From assembly GCF_011397635.1 (NCBI RefSeq), contig NC_064756.1, positions 36,434,633 to 36,498,632 on the forward strand: a DNA stretch of 64,000 nt, written 5' to 3'. This DNA is from Epinephelus fuscoguttatus (taxonomy: Eukaryota > Chordata > Actinopteri > Perciformes > Serranidae). How positions within the stretch are numbered: position 1 is the stretch's first letter; each line of letters starts with the position of its first letter. Positions 1 to 12,353 of the stretch are shown in pieces. Below the pieces are notes generated by a model, which worked only from the letters and a program-made list of their open reading frames with translations, ran no database searches and had not been told where the DNA came from. The position numbers and the translations under genes were made by a program.

Positions 1-3000
1 CGTCAAGCGTGCTACCAAGACTGTTAACTGTCTTAATTATTGATGTACTACAGCTATTAAATAATTCTGTAGACCATTTTTACTCTTAAACTGCGTTTTT
101 TTCTACACAGTCTACTTGACTAGTTATGTAACAACATGTAATTCAAATGAAATACTAAGGGGCAAATTACAAAGAATGGATTGCGGTAGCTGATAGCACC
201 GTGAATTGCTAATCACTTGCAACCACTATCTCCCACATCTAAAGTTCCGATAATATTACGCTATTCGGCATTTGCTATGTAGGCTTTAGGCAACATTTAT
301 ACAGTAGGCAAAGTACTGGCAGAGAGAAAAAACAAAACCGATGGCGAGCTTCAGATCCTGACCGGCGAGGTGAAGAGGCATTCCTTGAAACCTCTGGCAA
401 ACAGAGAATGTGACAGAGAGAAACAGTATTTGAGTGTCTGTCAGTGTAGTTCAAGTATGGCTAACCCTCTGAAGAGGCTCATAATTTCACTGTTATTGCA
501 TGTGGCTATTAGTACTGATCTTTGTGATTTGGACTGTTTTTACAATGAGGCTTATTTGTACAGAAAGGGGATGATTTTGCAGCAAATGTGTGCATATTAT
601 TATTTCACCCTTTGCAGGTGCTTTGAGAATGACAAGATTTCTTTTTATCTTATTTGTGCAGGTTTAGCAGCCGCAAAAAAACACACAAACGTTTTGAGAA
701 TTCACTTGTGCAACTTAACTGGGATTTTTGGAAGAAAAACACACATAGGTCAATGCATGGAGTGATTTCATGATGCCAAACACTTACATGTCAGTAATGT
801 TCACCACAAACTAGGTTTCAACGGTGAACATCACACCTTACACATTGCATGCACAGAACATTCATCCTCTTTGCCTCATTAGCCTGGCCTGCAGAGGGTC
901 ACTCACCATACTAAGTCTGCTAGCAGTGCTGTTAATTGTGCTTTGCGGTAGGTTGCCAGGCTTAGCATGACAACACTTAGTCCCAGGAGACAGCTACAAG
1001 ACGGCTGTGCACAGTGAATGTTACAGAAGGGTCTGAATAATGCTAAACAAGCATTTTGTTCTAAAGCCACACCGTAGCACTGAAGCATAATAAAGAGGAG
1101 CCGTGGGCTTCTGCTGTACTTACATGGCAGGAACTGATCCTGTATCACTGCTGCTAAGGCATGGAAACCTGTGTATGAGCGTGTGTGAGTTTGTGTGATA
1201 GTATGTGCATGTTAAGATGTGAGTGTGTGCGTGTGTGACTAGACAGACAGTCTGACTGATGGAGTGTGTATGCAAGAGAGCGAGTGCAGTGTAGGTGTGT
1301 GTGTGTGTGTGTGTGTGTGTGCGTCCTTGTTCAAGAGCAGACTGGAAGGCGACTGCTACCTCTAAGCCTCTGAGCCCTGAGTGACATTCAGGCTTTATCC
1401 ACCAAACACTGCTGTCGCTGTCGCACACTGATGATGCCGCAGTTGTGACAGCCTCCCCCAAACAGAACCGCTGGCAGCTCATCCTAAATGAAGCCACTGC
1501 TGATTACAGCATCCTTGTGCTTCAGTAAGTAACATGGGAACACATGCCAGCTTCTCAATGCACTTATAAAGAAGCTCACTTTTAAGCCTTAGTATCCCAT
1601 GGGAAGAATCAAATATTCGTGAGTCAGTCCATAATTTTGCTTTTTGTCTACTGTACTTTTATTAGCTAGAAACGCCCAAGAGATATTGCTGATATCAGAC
1701 CTCTACCAGGCTTACAGTTATAACCCTCATGGTTTTCATGAAATAAACCCTGTTTTTGATACTATCTATGGTAGACTTTTAGCCATAGCCATTTCATATT
1801 TAAACTCCATAAGTTCCTCTCGATATAGCAGTTTTTGTCCTAGCGCTGGTTTCAAATTGCTGCTACTCACACAACATAGCATGTTATCCAGCTTCCACTC
1901 TCCAGGTGCCAAATCAAAGCTGTATCAAAGGTATACTATGCAGGATTGTTGGTGCTATTTGTAAATACACTTGCTAACAAAAGTGAAAGTAAAAGTCAAC
2001 CTCAGATTCACTCTTGTTGGGCGTTTCACATAAGTATATTTGCGTTTTTGTGGCACTGTATCTCTTGAATGCCAGCTGGCACATGGTTGCTACCTTTTTA
2101 AAAAGCCCTGACCTCAACTGAGTGCTGTGAAGGTACACACCCATGAACATCCTGAACACAGAAACTAAAATGAAAATAAAAAAATCTATGCAGAAGACCA
2201 TCTCTACATATGAATACAAATTTCTACACAAACTTCTAGTGGGTGTGATAATGGAGAGTGATAACATTTGTATGAGTCTATACAGTGTTTTTTAGGAAAA
2301 TACTGCAAAGCATATCTTAACGTTACTCAAAATGCAAACTAGACATTTCCATCTACTGCTGCTTCACATTAAAAGTGTTCAACAAAACAGGGCATAGCTT
2401 TGACTATGAAGCAGTCACAAGAAACCCAGTGTATTTGTCACAAAGGTTAGTGCTGATTGCGATCATAATAACTAAACAAGACGTGGTCAGTTTCCTTTTT
2501 TTTTTTTTTTTTTTACCACAAATCACTTTTGAATATTGCGGGGAGTAAAGCAACAACAACGACCAGCCACAGTGAGATCAGCCTCTGCAAGGTACCCAAC
2601 TTTATGATGTCCTGCTGTTGTGTATGTTTTTGCGCAATGTAAAATCAAATCACAGTTGCGTTTTTGACAGCAGCGTGAGTTTATTTGATGGCTGTATTTC
2701 TACAAGTGCTTGTTTTTACAGTGTTCACAGAATAACGGCCAAACTATATGGGGCACGATCGCATCACATCACATAGGCGGAGTGAAGTTTCTTACCCGCT
2801 TCACTGACTCCATTTATGCAGCTTGTGGCTGCTGCCAGCTTCAGTGTATGTGTATTGCGTTTTGCCAAGTGATAATGCAGTTGAAGGGCTTCGAAACATA
2901 TGGACTATATTAACTGGAACTGAAGTAATTACCTAGATTATTTTAACAACAGGATGCATTGATTTGATTGATTTAATTTATTTTAATATCAAATGTAAGA

Positions 3001-3902
3001 ACACACACGAGATTCCTCTGCTGCTTTACACTGCCTCTGGTACAACGAAAAAATTTATTTTTATAATTTTAAAACAGACTGTTCTCCTTGTACTCTTTTT
3101 TTTAATACTCCATGCTACGTAGGTTTTACCGTAGAAAAGAAAAAATAGGCCAGCCGTGAAAAACGTTAAGCAGCACGGTACCCGCACAGGCAAACATGAC
3201 TTCCATGATCAGTGTAGCAGCTTCAGTTGATTATAATGCTGGCACTCTGCTGTACATGCCACAGCTCGCATGCTGCACCACACCATGTCCCATGTATTTT
3301 GTCCCTTAGAATTTTTGTGTGGCAGTAGCTGACACTAAAGGGGTGTTAATGTTTTTTTTTCTTGCCTGTTTGTCCTAGTGTGTCAGTCTATGTCCTGTTT
3401 CTAAATTCAGTGGTTTGTGCAGGTTTGTAAACACAGTGCAGGCAGAACTCTTCATGGGTTCAATTTTCCTCAGCAGCAGTTTGTAAAGATTTGAGTCGTG
3501 GGGTGGGTGTTTCATCAGTCAATCCAATCAGAGCTGATCAGATTGATGGATGAGAGGAGCAGCTGCTGCAGAGGAACTTTTAGAGCCAGCACAATGAACG
3601 CTGAAGTTGAACTTTTAGTTCCGTCTTTGCCCAAAATGAACGTGTGGGAAACAAACCACGGCTGTTGCCAAATCAACCATGATTGAAATCTTATTTAAAC
3701 AATTACTTAAATCAGAATTTCCTAAATGTGGATATTAAAAAGAGAAAACGAAAGTCATACATATGACTTGAGAAATCAGAAAAAAAAAAATTTTTTTTTT
3801 GCTAATTGCCAAAAAGAAGATACTAGGTTAACACTTTTAACATCTAGCCACTCCGTCACTGAGTTGTAATAAAATTTCATACAATAATCTTAACAATGTT
3901 AC
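1..3902 (-). other. sptbn4 intron after the third coding exon
   Basis: No further spectrin exon is visible. I searched for the start of CH2 (for example KDALLLWCQ-type coding on the minus strand) and found none, so the next exon lies beyond position 1. Open frames here (for example 370-765) have no domain. Besides the repeat at 1928 and small tracts, nothing stands out. Confidence 0.7.
1928..2290 (+). repeat. CTATGCAGGATTGTTGG-type element, second copy
   Basis: It starts AGGTATACTATGCAGGATTG. It shares AAAAGTGAAAGTAAAAGTCAA, CTGGCACATGGTTGCTACC and CATGAACATCCTGAACACAG with the copy at 13455. The right end is not clearly defined. It lies in sptbn4 intronic DNA downstream of the third coding exon. 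Confidence 0.5.
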
Positions 3903-5154
3903 CTGGAAGCGTAGGATGATGGTCCACATAAGGCCCAGGGTGAGACGGTGGTTTCCATCAACAATGTCATGGGAACCAACATTTTCCAGGTGAACCCTCT
4001 GTTCTTTAAGAAACTGGAGGGCTTTGTCAACATTCTCCAGGCAGTGGATCCGCATGCGACCACGTGTAGGCCTCGGCTGTGTGGGAATCAGAGGGATTGT
4101 GAACAAAGATCATTTTTGCCAAACAATATATGGAGCCATCAGTTTGGTATTCACTTTAAATGTACTTAAAGAAAACAACACAGGGCTAAAGCTTTGAGAA
4201 TTTGGAAACAGCACAAAGACTGAAAGGTTCAGAGAAAAATAATTTCTCATATTTATCCTCCTCAGTGAAGTAAAGGAGAAAACAAATGCGTACATGTGGT
4301 GATGCAGTGGCTAATGCTATAATATTGTCAAAAATAAACATCAAGCTATTGAGTGAAGTAGCTATGTAACACAGCACATTTTGAAATAATTTATTGATGT
4401 TCAGAAACACAGCATCTTAACACTTCACAACCTATGACCGATCAATACAGAGAGACAGCAAAATTGAAACAGCCCATTATGATTTGCTATAATGTGTGTA
4501 TTCCCACCAGCAGCTCTCCACTGAGGACCTCCAGCAGTCTGGTGAGCATGTATCCATCCCTCAGGTCGTTGTAGAGGTCAGATATGCGACAGGACACTCT
4601 GGCCAGATGGGAGTTAACCCACTTGGTAAATGTCTTCTTCTGCACTGCATCTCGTTCATCTGAGGGAAATCAAAGAATCAGCTTGACATCAAGGGAAGGG
4701 GAAAGGGGAGACAGTTAGGAGAATATCAAGACAAATATTATCCCAAATAGAATAAGGTAACACTAGCATTAAATCAAATTGTGCTTATCTTGTGAGATGC
4801 TTTACTATTATTACTAATTTAGCACTTCTTTGCCATTAAAACATATTAACACTAGCGTTAACATATTAACACATTTTTTTACTAAAAAAAACCATGTAAG
4901 AATCAACACCATGCCTTGATGTAGGTGTATTTATACACCTACTGATGCAGGCGTGTTTGTAGTGTGTGAGTCTGTATGGATGTGTGTGAGCTCGTGCATG
5001 ACCTCTGACCTGCCAGGGCCTTGATGCGGGAGCACTCAAACAGCTTGGAGCTGGTACACTCCGTCTCCCAGAATCCTGAGCTGCTTGGTCGATTATTGTT
5101 GTTGAGCTGGCGCTGGGCTTCCGCGTTGTCCAGGTCTGGGGAGGCATTAGCCAT
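3903..5154 (-). CDS. sptbn4: Beta-spectrin, non-erythrocytic 4 type: N-terminal coding exons (partial)
   Basis: This is the 5' coding part of a beta-spectrin, the actin-binding subunit of the submembrane skeleton. Beta-IV spectrin works with ankyrin-G at axon initial segments and nodes of Ranvier. Three minus-strand exons join in frame: 5154-5010 (ATG, residues 1-48 plus one base), 4659-4508 (152 bp) and 4076-3903 (174 bp, ending at residue Q157). All are bordered by AG/GT (donors GTCAGA, GTGGGA, GTAACA). The first exon is a low-complexity head ending in [12 protein letters not shown]. The next two form CH domain 1, with [60 protein letters not shown] and [19 protein letters not shown] and HLENVGSHD match my recollection of SPTBN4 better than beta-II (which has KPTKG and ENMGSHD). 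Gene order next to blvrb agrees. CH2 and the spectrin repeats lie beyond position 1. The start is the first ATG after an in-frame TGA in the inferred spliced leader. An a/b teleost paralogue cannot be assigned. Confidence 0.9.
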
Positions 5155-6095
5155 CGCGCCCGACACCCTACAGCACACACACAAATTCAGGTCACATACA
5201 CACTGATACACTGATGAGACACAGTGACAAAAGTATACAGTAGATGCATGTGTGTAGAAAAATTAACCCACATAGACAGCATGTCACGTTATACTGAACT
5301 GGAAGATGTTTGAACAATGATGAAATGAAATCCCAATGTTGGACGGGCCAATAATTTGGTATGACACAAAATAAAAAAAGAATACATGAATGAATGAATA
5401 CACACGTGTGTAGACAAAATACACACATGCACATGTATGTAAAGACATTCAAATTCATACATGCTAAGGGTGGTAAGAAGGTGATGGGAGCAGGCAGTTC
5501 ACACTTCATAATTAAACTCTGACTGACTTCACACACGTACACCTCATTTGACACATTTTTAACCCTTATTTAGCAACAAACACACTCACTGAAACAATTT
5601 CAGATTCACACGGGGAAAAATATAGAACAGTTGCTGCAACATTACCAAATTAATTAGTGTGATCAAAATGCACAAATAACAAGGTTCACAGCAAAAAACA
5701 TACTCTGGATCCCATAAATAACAGTTCCTTCCCATTCATGAATGATGCAGCACCTGTCCTTGGCATCAGAGCATTTTACAAAAGAGAAGCTTAAAATAAA
5801 ATCTCTCTGATGGTGGGAGACAGCGTAAAAGATATTTGGCTCATCTCTCCTGTCTCTGACAGTTAAAAACCGGAGGCTAAAAATAACTTCAAAACTTTAT
5901 TAAGAAATCACACACTGCAGGGTGAGAGGTAGGAAACAGAAATGTTCAAAACATCAAAATAATAATGAAAAGATTTAGAGTCAGTTCAACTTACTGCTAT
6001 CCATCAGTTTCAGTTGCATTCTTTTGATTAGCTGATAACATTTGACATCAATAACAGATTTCCATCAAATTCTTAAAAAAGCACTGGATATTCAT

Positions 6096-6810
6096 CCGAG
6101 GCCGTATTCACAAAACATCCTTAAGGCTAAGTATAACTCCTACAGTAACTGAAGGAGCTGGGAGAAGCTCCCAAAACAGAGAGGCACCTCAGTCCTAACC
6201 TTAGGACTCCTGTGTTTTTGGTCTAAGAGTAATTCACAAAGCTCAAGTTGTCAGCTGGAAAAAAATGACTGCCAAATGTAATATACTTAGGAAGTCAATT
6301 TTTATATTGATTTAGCTATCTACTAATTTTATAATAAATAATTTTATTTAATTTGTTCCTCACTAAAAGTTGCTCTCAGCAGCTTTGTGAATAGCCCTTA
6401 AAGGTATGGTGTGTAGGATCTAGAACCATCTGTTGGCAGAAATGGTATATAATATTCAGAACTATGTTTTCATTAGTTTATAATCACCTGAAAATAACAA
6501 TCCTGTTTTCATTACCTTAGAGTGAGCCGTTTAGATCTACATACGGAGTAGGTCCTCTTCCATGAAGTCCACCATGTTGTTTCTACAGTACCCAAGAAAA
6601 GACAAATAAAACACTGGCTCAAGATAGAGCCATTTGTGTTTTTGCACCGGCCGCTGTAGTTCATCTACATGCTTGGCACACGGGAAAAGTTTCAGTTCTG
6701 CAACCTCAAGTCTAGATGCTTCTAAATCCTACACACTAGCCTTTAAGAGAAAGATCTGAGTTGAGAACTGTTAGCGGTAAGATAAGATCCTTTGTGAATA
6801 TGGCCCCTGG
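6096..6810 (+). repeat. GGCCGTATTCACAAA inverted-repeat element(s) around the preceding copy
   Basis: GAGGCCGTATTCACAAAACA at 6098 is matched by TTTGTGAATAGCCCT at about 6385-6399 and by TTTGTGAATATGGCCCC at 6791-6807, both reverse complements. Either one element was split by the insertion at 6400-6745, or two copies lie side by side. Confidence 0.55.
6400..6745 (+). repeat. TGTGTAGGATTT-type inverted-repeat element
   Basis: It runs from AAAGGTATGGTGTGTAGGAT to AAATCCTACACACTAGCCTT. Inside are TGGCAGAAATGGTATATAAT and ATAATCACCTGAAAATAAC, shared with the copy at 31988. Confidence 0.7.
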
Positions 6811-7821
6811 TGTAAACAATATGCTTCACTGCATGCTTCTGTTTGAGGTATCCAATTCTGAGCAGACATAAAAATCAGCACACTGGATGAAAATTTAAAC
6901 TTCTTGTCTTCTTGTGAGAGAAAAACCTGGCAGTCACCAAATATGAACTGTGCATTTAGAGGACACTTTCTCACTCTTAGGCAGACATTTCTCTCAGACT
7001 TACACTAAGAGGAGCAATGCTACAGTATGTCTGATTAAACAGTTGACACTTCTTTTCTTATACTGATGCCCTTTTAAAAAAAATCAATATTTACAATCTC
7101 TGTTTTGTCATGTCCGTGCATGTCACGCAAACAGTAGATGGTCACTCATTTGCAAACTAGAGAGACAGATGCTCTTTAGCATCAAATACTAAAAAACAGG
7201 TGTACAAAGCAGTGTAGTCAGCCACATGTAGGTGTGTTTTAGAAAAAATGTGTTTGGAACATATAGATGGACAGCAGTTAGGGAAATTATGCTGCAGGAA
7301 CAAAATAGGAAGTTTCTGAGGACATATTGATATTTTTTTTACTGATGAAAAATCATCAGTATAGTAATCCAATGTGACTCACACGAATTCCAGCTGACCC
7401 AACCTCTATGATGGATTTTTTTAGGCCTACAATGATTTTATATTGAATACTAAAAATAGACACATACGAAGATGTTTGCACATGAAGTAAATATCTATTA
7501 CATGAGTCCTGGTGAATGCTAGGCTGTCACATTAGGTTTTACCTGTTCCTCCCTCGTTTTTCTTTGTGTTACACACATGATTGAGTGGATGGAAATACAT
7601 AAAATGGTTGCTCCTGATGAAGAGCAGATGTGCCCACAAGACACTAAATATGCCATTTGGTGCTCTTCTCCAATGCTGCCTTGGGGAAATACATGAGTGA
7701 ATGCACGCTGTGTTCTGTAATGCAGCTTTTAGGTTAAGGGTTTTATGTGTTAACGATTATTTTCATTACTGATTAAACTGCAGATTATTTTCACAATTAA
7801 TTGATTAATATATATGTATAT

Positions 7822-9215
7822 ACAGTGGTGGAAAAAAGTTTTCGGACACCCTTAAAATTTTACACAATCTCAAATATTATCATGAAATATTTGTGGAAAA
7901 ATCTTTTTTGTGTTTCAAAAGGTGTGGCTGCATTAGACAGATACAAACAAATACAAATTATATTGTTTTGTTTATTGTTTACAAGAAAAACTAACAAAAC
8001 TAAATTCTTGACAGTTTCAATATGTCAGTTCTCAACATTGTCGGTATCAAAGTCAACAAATAACAGAGAATATGTTCAAAACTGAACAAAAAATAAATAA
8101 ACCCTCACATCATCAAATTAATATTTAGTAGTCCTGCCATTGGCACGTAGTAGAGCTCTAATCCTGGCTGGCATGTTCCCCACGAGCCTTTCACACTGTT
8201 GAGGGGTAATCTTGTCCCCTTCTTCTTGAATTACTGCTTTTAATTCTTCTAAATTCTTTGGTTTATGCTTTGAAACAGACCTTTTGATAATCCACCACAG
8301 ATTTTCAATGGGGCTCATGTCCGGGGATTGAGCTGGCCACTCTAAGACCTGGATGCTGTGCTCCTGCAGCCAAGTTCTACTGGCCTTGGATGTGTGGCAA
8401 GGGGCATTATCTTGTTGAAACATCCAGTTTTTACCTCGACGGAACAGTGCACGCACAGAAAGGAGCATGTGGGTTTCGAGAATGGTACAATACTTGGTAG
8501 AGTTCAATGTGCCATCACAGACAGTGAGATGACCAACACCAGCAGCACTCATGCATCCCCAAACCATGATACTGCCTCCACCATGCTTGACAGTAGGTAC
8601 TGTACATGCTGGAGATAATGCTTCGCCTGGCCTTCTGCGTACCCTCACATTAGTAGGAGGAAGATAAAGCTGGAAACTGGACTCATCTGACCACAAAATC
8701 TTCTTCCAATTCCTGGCTGTCCAGTTCTTGTGTGCCTGGGCCCAACGACGCCGGGCTAACCTCTGTCTCTCATTGATCAGGGGCTTCTTGATAGCTTTGT
8801 AGGACCTTAAGCCATGATCTAAAAGTCGGCCACGTACAGTGCGGATGGAACACTGGACACAAGTTTGGTTTGACCACTGCTGCTGAAGCTCCTGTGATGT
8901 CATTCGGCGCTTTTGCCTGCACATGCGGATCAGGATGCGGTCATTTCTTGCTGAAGAAACCCTTGGATGCCCAGATCTTGGTTTGTCTTCCAAGCTGTTG
9001 GTTCGTCTGTATTTCTGCAGAGTGTATCCAACTGCTGAAGGACTGCATCGGCACTTCCTGGCTATCTGGCGGCAGCTGTACCCTTCCTGGCTGAGAATCT
9101 TTATCTTCAGGCGTGTTTCCTGCGTTAGGTTCCTTGTTTTAGCCATTTGTGTCTGAAGAACTTTCAAATGTGCTGGCTTTATGTAGACACGAAGCTTGGC
9201 AACAACAATTGTGTC
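7822..9215 (-). mobile_element. Tc1-like element with apparently one terminal repeat only
   Basis: The left end begins CAGTGGTGGAAAAAAGTTTT then CGGACACCC, directly after TATATA, as expected for a Tc1 insertion at TA. The transposase gene points leftward. On the right I could not find the reverse complement (GGGTGTCCG...CCACCACTG) between the transposase start and 9360. Instead, sequence of the surrounding older repeat resumes at about 9215. The right end and part of the host repeat appear to be deleted. The right limit given is approximate. Confidence 0.7.
8118..9146 (-). CDS. Tc1/mariner-family transposase, uninterrupted DD34E frame
   Basis: This is a cut-and-paste transposase that binds the terminal repeats of its element and inserts at TA. 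The frame from the ATG at 9146 runs 342 codons, the usual Tc1 length, without stop or frameshift. The N-terminal half has two helix-turn-helix (paired-like) regions (LSQEGYSCRQIARKCRCS and the stretch through RTVRGRLLDHGLRS) and the linker SGHPRVSS. The catalytic triad is present: D in WSDESSF, D in FQQDNAPCHT, and E in SPDMSPIENLW, with 34 residues between the second D and E. The glycine-rich KHGGGSIMVWG box is intact. An upstream non-ATG extension is possible but unlikely. It lies in intron 2 of the inferred sptbn4 leader on the same strand. The good frame suggests a fairly recent arrival; whether it is active cannot be said. Confidence 0.93.
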   Translation of the reverse strand: MAKTRNLTQETRLKIKILSQEGYSCRQIARKCRCSPSAVGYTLQKYRRTNSLEDKPRSGHPRVSSARNDRILIRMCRQKRRMTSQELQQQWSNQTCVQCSIRTVRGRLLDHGLRSYKAIKKPLINERQRLARRRWAQAHKNWTARNWKKILWSDESSFQLYLPPTNVRVRRRPGEALSPACTVPTVKHGGGSIMVWGCMSAAGVGHLTVCDGTLNSTKYCTILETHMLLSVRALFRRGKNWMFQQDNAPCHTSKASRTWLQEHSIQVLEWPAQSPDMSPIENLWWIIKRSVSKHKPKNLEELKAVIQEEGDKITPQQCERLVGNMPARIRALLRANGRTTKY

Positions 9216-10142
9216 TTTTCATTTAATAAACTATAAACAGAGAATGTTTGACAATTTTACTTAAAAAAGGAAACAATAAATACTAAATTACTAAAATGGT
9301 TGGCGATTAATTTTCTTTACATCTACTAACTGATTATGCGACTAATGGTTGCAGCTCTATTGGAATTACAAGTGACAGTGTGACTGAGGTTGCTGTGCAG
9401 GGTTTAGGGCTTTCTCAGGCATTTTCTGCCTCAACCTTTTTGCCGTAAATCTCTTTGTCTTCCTCTCATTCCACCCTTTATCTGGCCTTTCCCTCCCTTT
9501 CCACTGCAACAAAAGTCCAAGCTCACAGTTGTCACTATACCTAAACCACTGGAAAACAACGTAGCCATATCGAGTAAATGTCAGCATGCCCTGCAAGACA
9601 GAGAGAGGAGGGGTAGCTGTGCACATGCACTTAGCCATTCTCCCTGGAGAGAATAACAGCAGAGCATTACAGTGCTGTGTATGTGGTGATGAAGCAGAAA
9701 GAGGACTGCACAAGAACTCAACAGAAGTCAAACCTACAGGAAATTACTTTATTTATAGGTTAGCTGAATTAAGCTAATGACAACTAGGACTTGTTTGCAG
9801 CTATAAAGGTGCTATTCTCACTATGCCATTTTAGTAAACGACACCAACCTACATGGACAGAACAATAATGTCATGTTGTAGAATTTTCATACTCAGCATA
9901 GCTACTTAAGTAATCATCAGTTAATTACAATGGATATATGGGCACCAAGAATTGCAAAAGTCGCACTAGTTGTGCGTTTTAAAATCACGACTTTAGTTTA
10001 TCCACACTTTGTCTCAGTGGAACTGGTGCAGTGTCTTTTTTGTCTTTGATTTCTTCCTGTATGATTGTTAAATGTTGGTGCATTTCTTCTTTGATGTTAA
10101 GGGACTGACAAAACCTGCCATTTCCTCTTAAAGGGACACCAT

Positions 10143-10330
10143 ACAGGCGGAAGCATGCATCTATTCGTAGATGAGAGGCTCATGCTTAGGACAGCACAAG
10201 ATGTAATCATTATTGGCGTCCTCCTCAGCTAAGCTTTAATATTAGCTAGCTCAGTGGTGCAAGGTTAGCTAGCAGTAGATGCACACTTCTTTCTGCTACA
10301 CTGTCTGCTATTAAATTCCCTTGCAGCTGT
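10143..10330 (+). repeat. Dispersed repeat shared with 55.2 kb
   Basis: It has GCATCTATTCGTAGATGAGA, AGCACAAGATGTAATCATTA, CGTCCTCCTCAGCTAAGCTT and GCAGTAGATGCACACTTCTT, matching 55218-55400 in order and orientation. The family is not recognised. Confidence 0.6.
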
Positions 10331-11330
10331 ACTGATGATTTCTCGACATGACTTGGTCTGTTGTGCCTCAGATGAGGCAGCTGATGGTGTGATCTCAGAT
10401 GCTGTGAATGAGCTAGCCCCATGTTCAACTAAAGCCCCATGTAAAACTAAATCCCTGTGCATTTTTCACCCATACCCCCCATGTGGCAAAATCCTTCACC
10501 TGCATTTCACCTCAGAGTGAGAGAGCCAAGATCAAGGTTGGTTGCACACAGACCCACTGTAGACTGAAATGACTGACTACTTCCTGATATCTACAAAGCA
10601 TGAAGCTAGCAAATGTCCATATAGGCAAACTCTCCTGCTACAGAGAGGTGGGAGTATGTGGAGAATACAACAAGGGAAGCTAATCAGAAAAAGCTGGAGT
10701 GATATTTTTAACCACGTTGTCCTTAAATACATGAAAATATTACTGTCTTGGCTGTCACTGTAAAATGACTGTAATGCTGAGGTGAAAAGAGACTCGTAGT
10801 AGAGGCCATCAGTATAAGAATAGACAACAAAAGATGTGTAATATTGTTGACATTATAAGAGACATTATGAGATAAGGCATGATAAGATAACAGCAAATGG
10901 AAATATGTATCAAAACCCATCACTGGATTAAAGAGTAGAAACAACAGCTTTGCCACAACAGCAAGTCTATATCAGTCAAACTGCCTCACTCTTGTGTCAG
11001 TCAAAATACCGTGTGTGTGTGTGTGCGTGTCTGTGTGTGTGTTTGTGTGTCCTCTGTTCTCCTTGCCATGATCCTTGCCTAACCTCGACCACCTGGTGTC
11101 TTTCAATCAATCAGACTCACAGCTCGCAGGGACTGTGTGCTTGTGTGTGTTATCACCTTTACTCTAATAATCAGACTCAGCTGGTGAGGAATCAGCCAGC
11201 CCCAGGCAAGAGAGTCGACACTATGTCTGACAATCACACCCTCACACACACACACCGACACACACACTCTCCTGGCTATCCCTTTTCTGTGCTTTAAGTA
11301 ACAGCAGCAGAGAGATGCTTCGTGATTTAC

Positions 11331-11363
11331 CTCCAGAGATTGAACACAGCCTGCAGGAAATCT
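11331..11363 (-). other. sptbn4: Candidate 33-bp untranslated exon of sptbn4
   Basis: On the minus strand a long pyrimidine tract and CAG acceptor (from about 11400 down to 11364) precede 33 bases that end at a GTAAAT donor (11330-11325). Joined to the first coding exon (which begins at 5167), it contains no ATG. Its frame in phase with the sptbn4 ATG is open, but it meets a TGA in the upstream exon. It would therefore be 5'UTR. The call rests only on splice signals and position between the promoter-proximal exon and the first coding exon. Confidence 0.4.
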
Positions 11364-11564
11364 CTGATGGAGGTGGAGATAAAAACAAAGAAAAAAGTGA
11401 TCACACAGCTTTGAATGATTTTATCTGCATTCAGAGCATTACGAATGTAAAACCATCAACATCAGAATATCAACAGTAAATTCATATTAGTTGCAATGCT
11501 CTGTCTCACATAAGCAGCAATAACAATCATCAAATGTTGATGCTGATTCAGAAGTACCTTAAAG

Positions 11565-11960
11565 GCGTATTCCAGCAATTTGTGTGTTATCGTAATATTT
11601 ACGGACTCATTACAGACAGATTTTTTTAAAAGTGGTCAGAATTGAAGGAGCAGAGGCTGAGATGTCCTGACTTTTAGTGTCTAATATGGGCCAAGCTCTA
11701 AGTATGTTGGATTGAACCATCAGCAAATAGCAGCTTTAATTACATCCACTTCTTTTACAGCCTTTACATCCAGTTTGTAATGCAGGCTTCCTGTTAATAT
11801 GATTAAGTCTATAGCCCAAACCAAAATAAACCTGATGACAATATAAGGGTTATTTTTCCAGACTTTAAAAAGTTGCCTCCAGAGCCACAGAAGACTACAA
11901 ACAACTGTTTTCAGAGGCTAAACAGTATGCCTTGTGATGAGTACACTGTGTTCCTTTAAG
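11565..11960 (+). repeat. Dispersed repeat partly shared with 56.4 kb
   Basis: The block CCAAAATAAACCTGATGACA, TTATTTTTCCAGACTTTAAA, CCAGAGCCACAGAAGACT recurs at about 56440-56560 as CCAAAATAAACCTGGGGACA, TTATTTTCTCAGACTTTGGA, CAGAGCCACAGCAGACT. The family is unnamed here. Confidence 0.5.
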
Positions 11961-12353
11961 TTGCATTTCCCCTTTCATCATCAGACTGTTTTACACAAGT
12001 ACACTGTGGCAAAAAATTACTTCCATAAAGGTTGCAAAACATACAGTATTATATGTCTTGATTATAGCGTCAAAAATAAAGTGCTGAGTAATGCTGCTGC
12101 TCTTACAGCTGCCAGTATGGGAAGTTGGTCAGTGATCAACACCTAAAACCACAAAGCTGTGCTAAAAAAGCATGTGATGGGATCTGCTGCTGAATGCTTT
12201 CACTTTCCCAAGTCCACTTATAGTGCTCATGAATACAATACACCAAAGAAAGGGCATTTTGTCTGTGAATATGTTTCCTTTAAAATTATAGTAGTCAAGT
12301 GAAATATCTTGTTTTACACTGCAATTGTTAAATCTGCTGAGATAAATTAAATA

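Larger units (their letters stand above)
7740..9358 (-). repeat. Older GAGCTGCAAC-type element split by the Tc1 copy
   Basis: The left part (7740-7821) carries AACGATTATTTTCATTACTG and a run of ATTAAT. The right part (about 9215-9358) ends GTTGCAGCTCTA, with GGCGATTAATTTTC inside. These are the two ends of a common fish inverted-repeat element, of which a more continuous copy lies at 52781-53115. About the middle third of the element is replaced by the Tc1-like insertion. Confidence 0.65.
5168..11330 (-). other. sptbn4 intron before the first coding exon
   Basis: It contains the inverted-repeat elements at 6096-6810, the Tc1-like copy at 7822-9215 and the repeat at 10143. No spliced exon with good signals was seen elsewhere in it. 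Confidence 0.6.

Noticed and set aside
370-765. 131-codon plus-strand frame near the left edge
   Set aside because: No recognisable domain, no splice signals, and it lies antisense within the spectrin intron. Length is within chance expectation.
1120-1497. Minus-strand frame considered as the next spectrin exon
   Set aside because: Its centre is a translation of the GT microsatellite and no CH2 residues appear.
8358-9156. Plus-strand frames opposite the transposase
   Set aside because: Antisense shadows of the transposase gene with no domain of their own.
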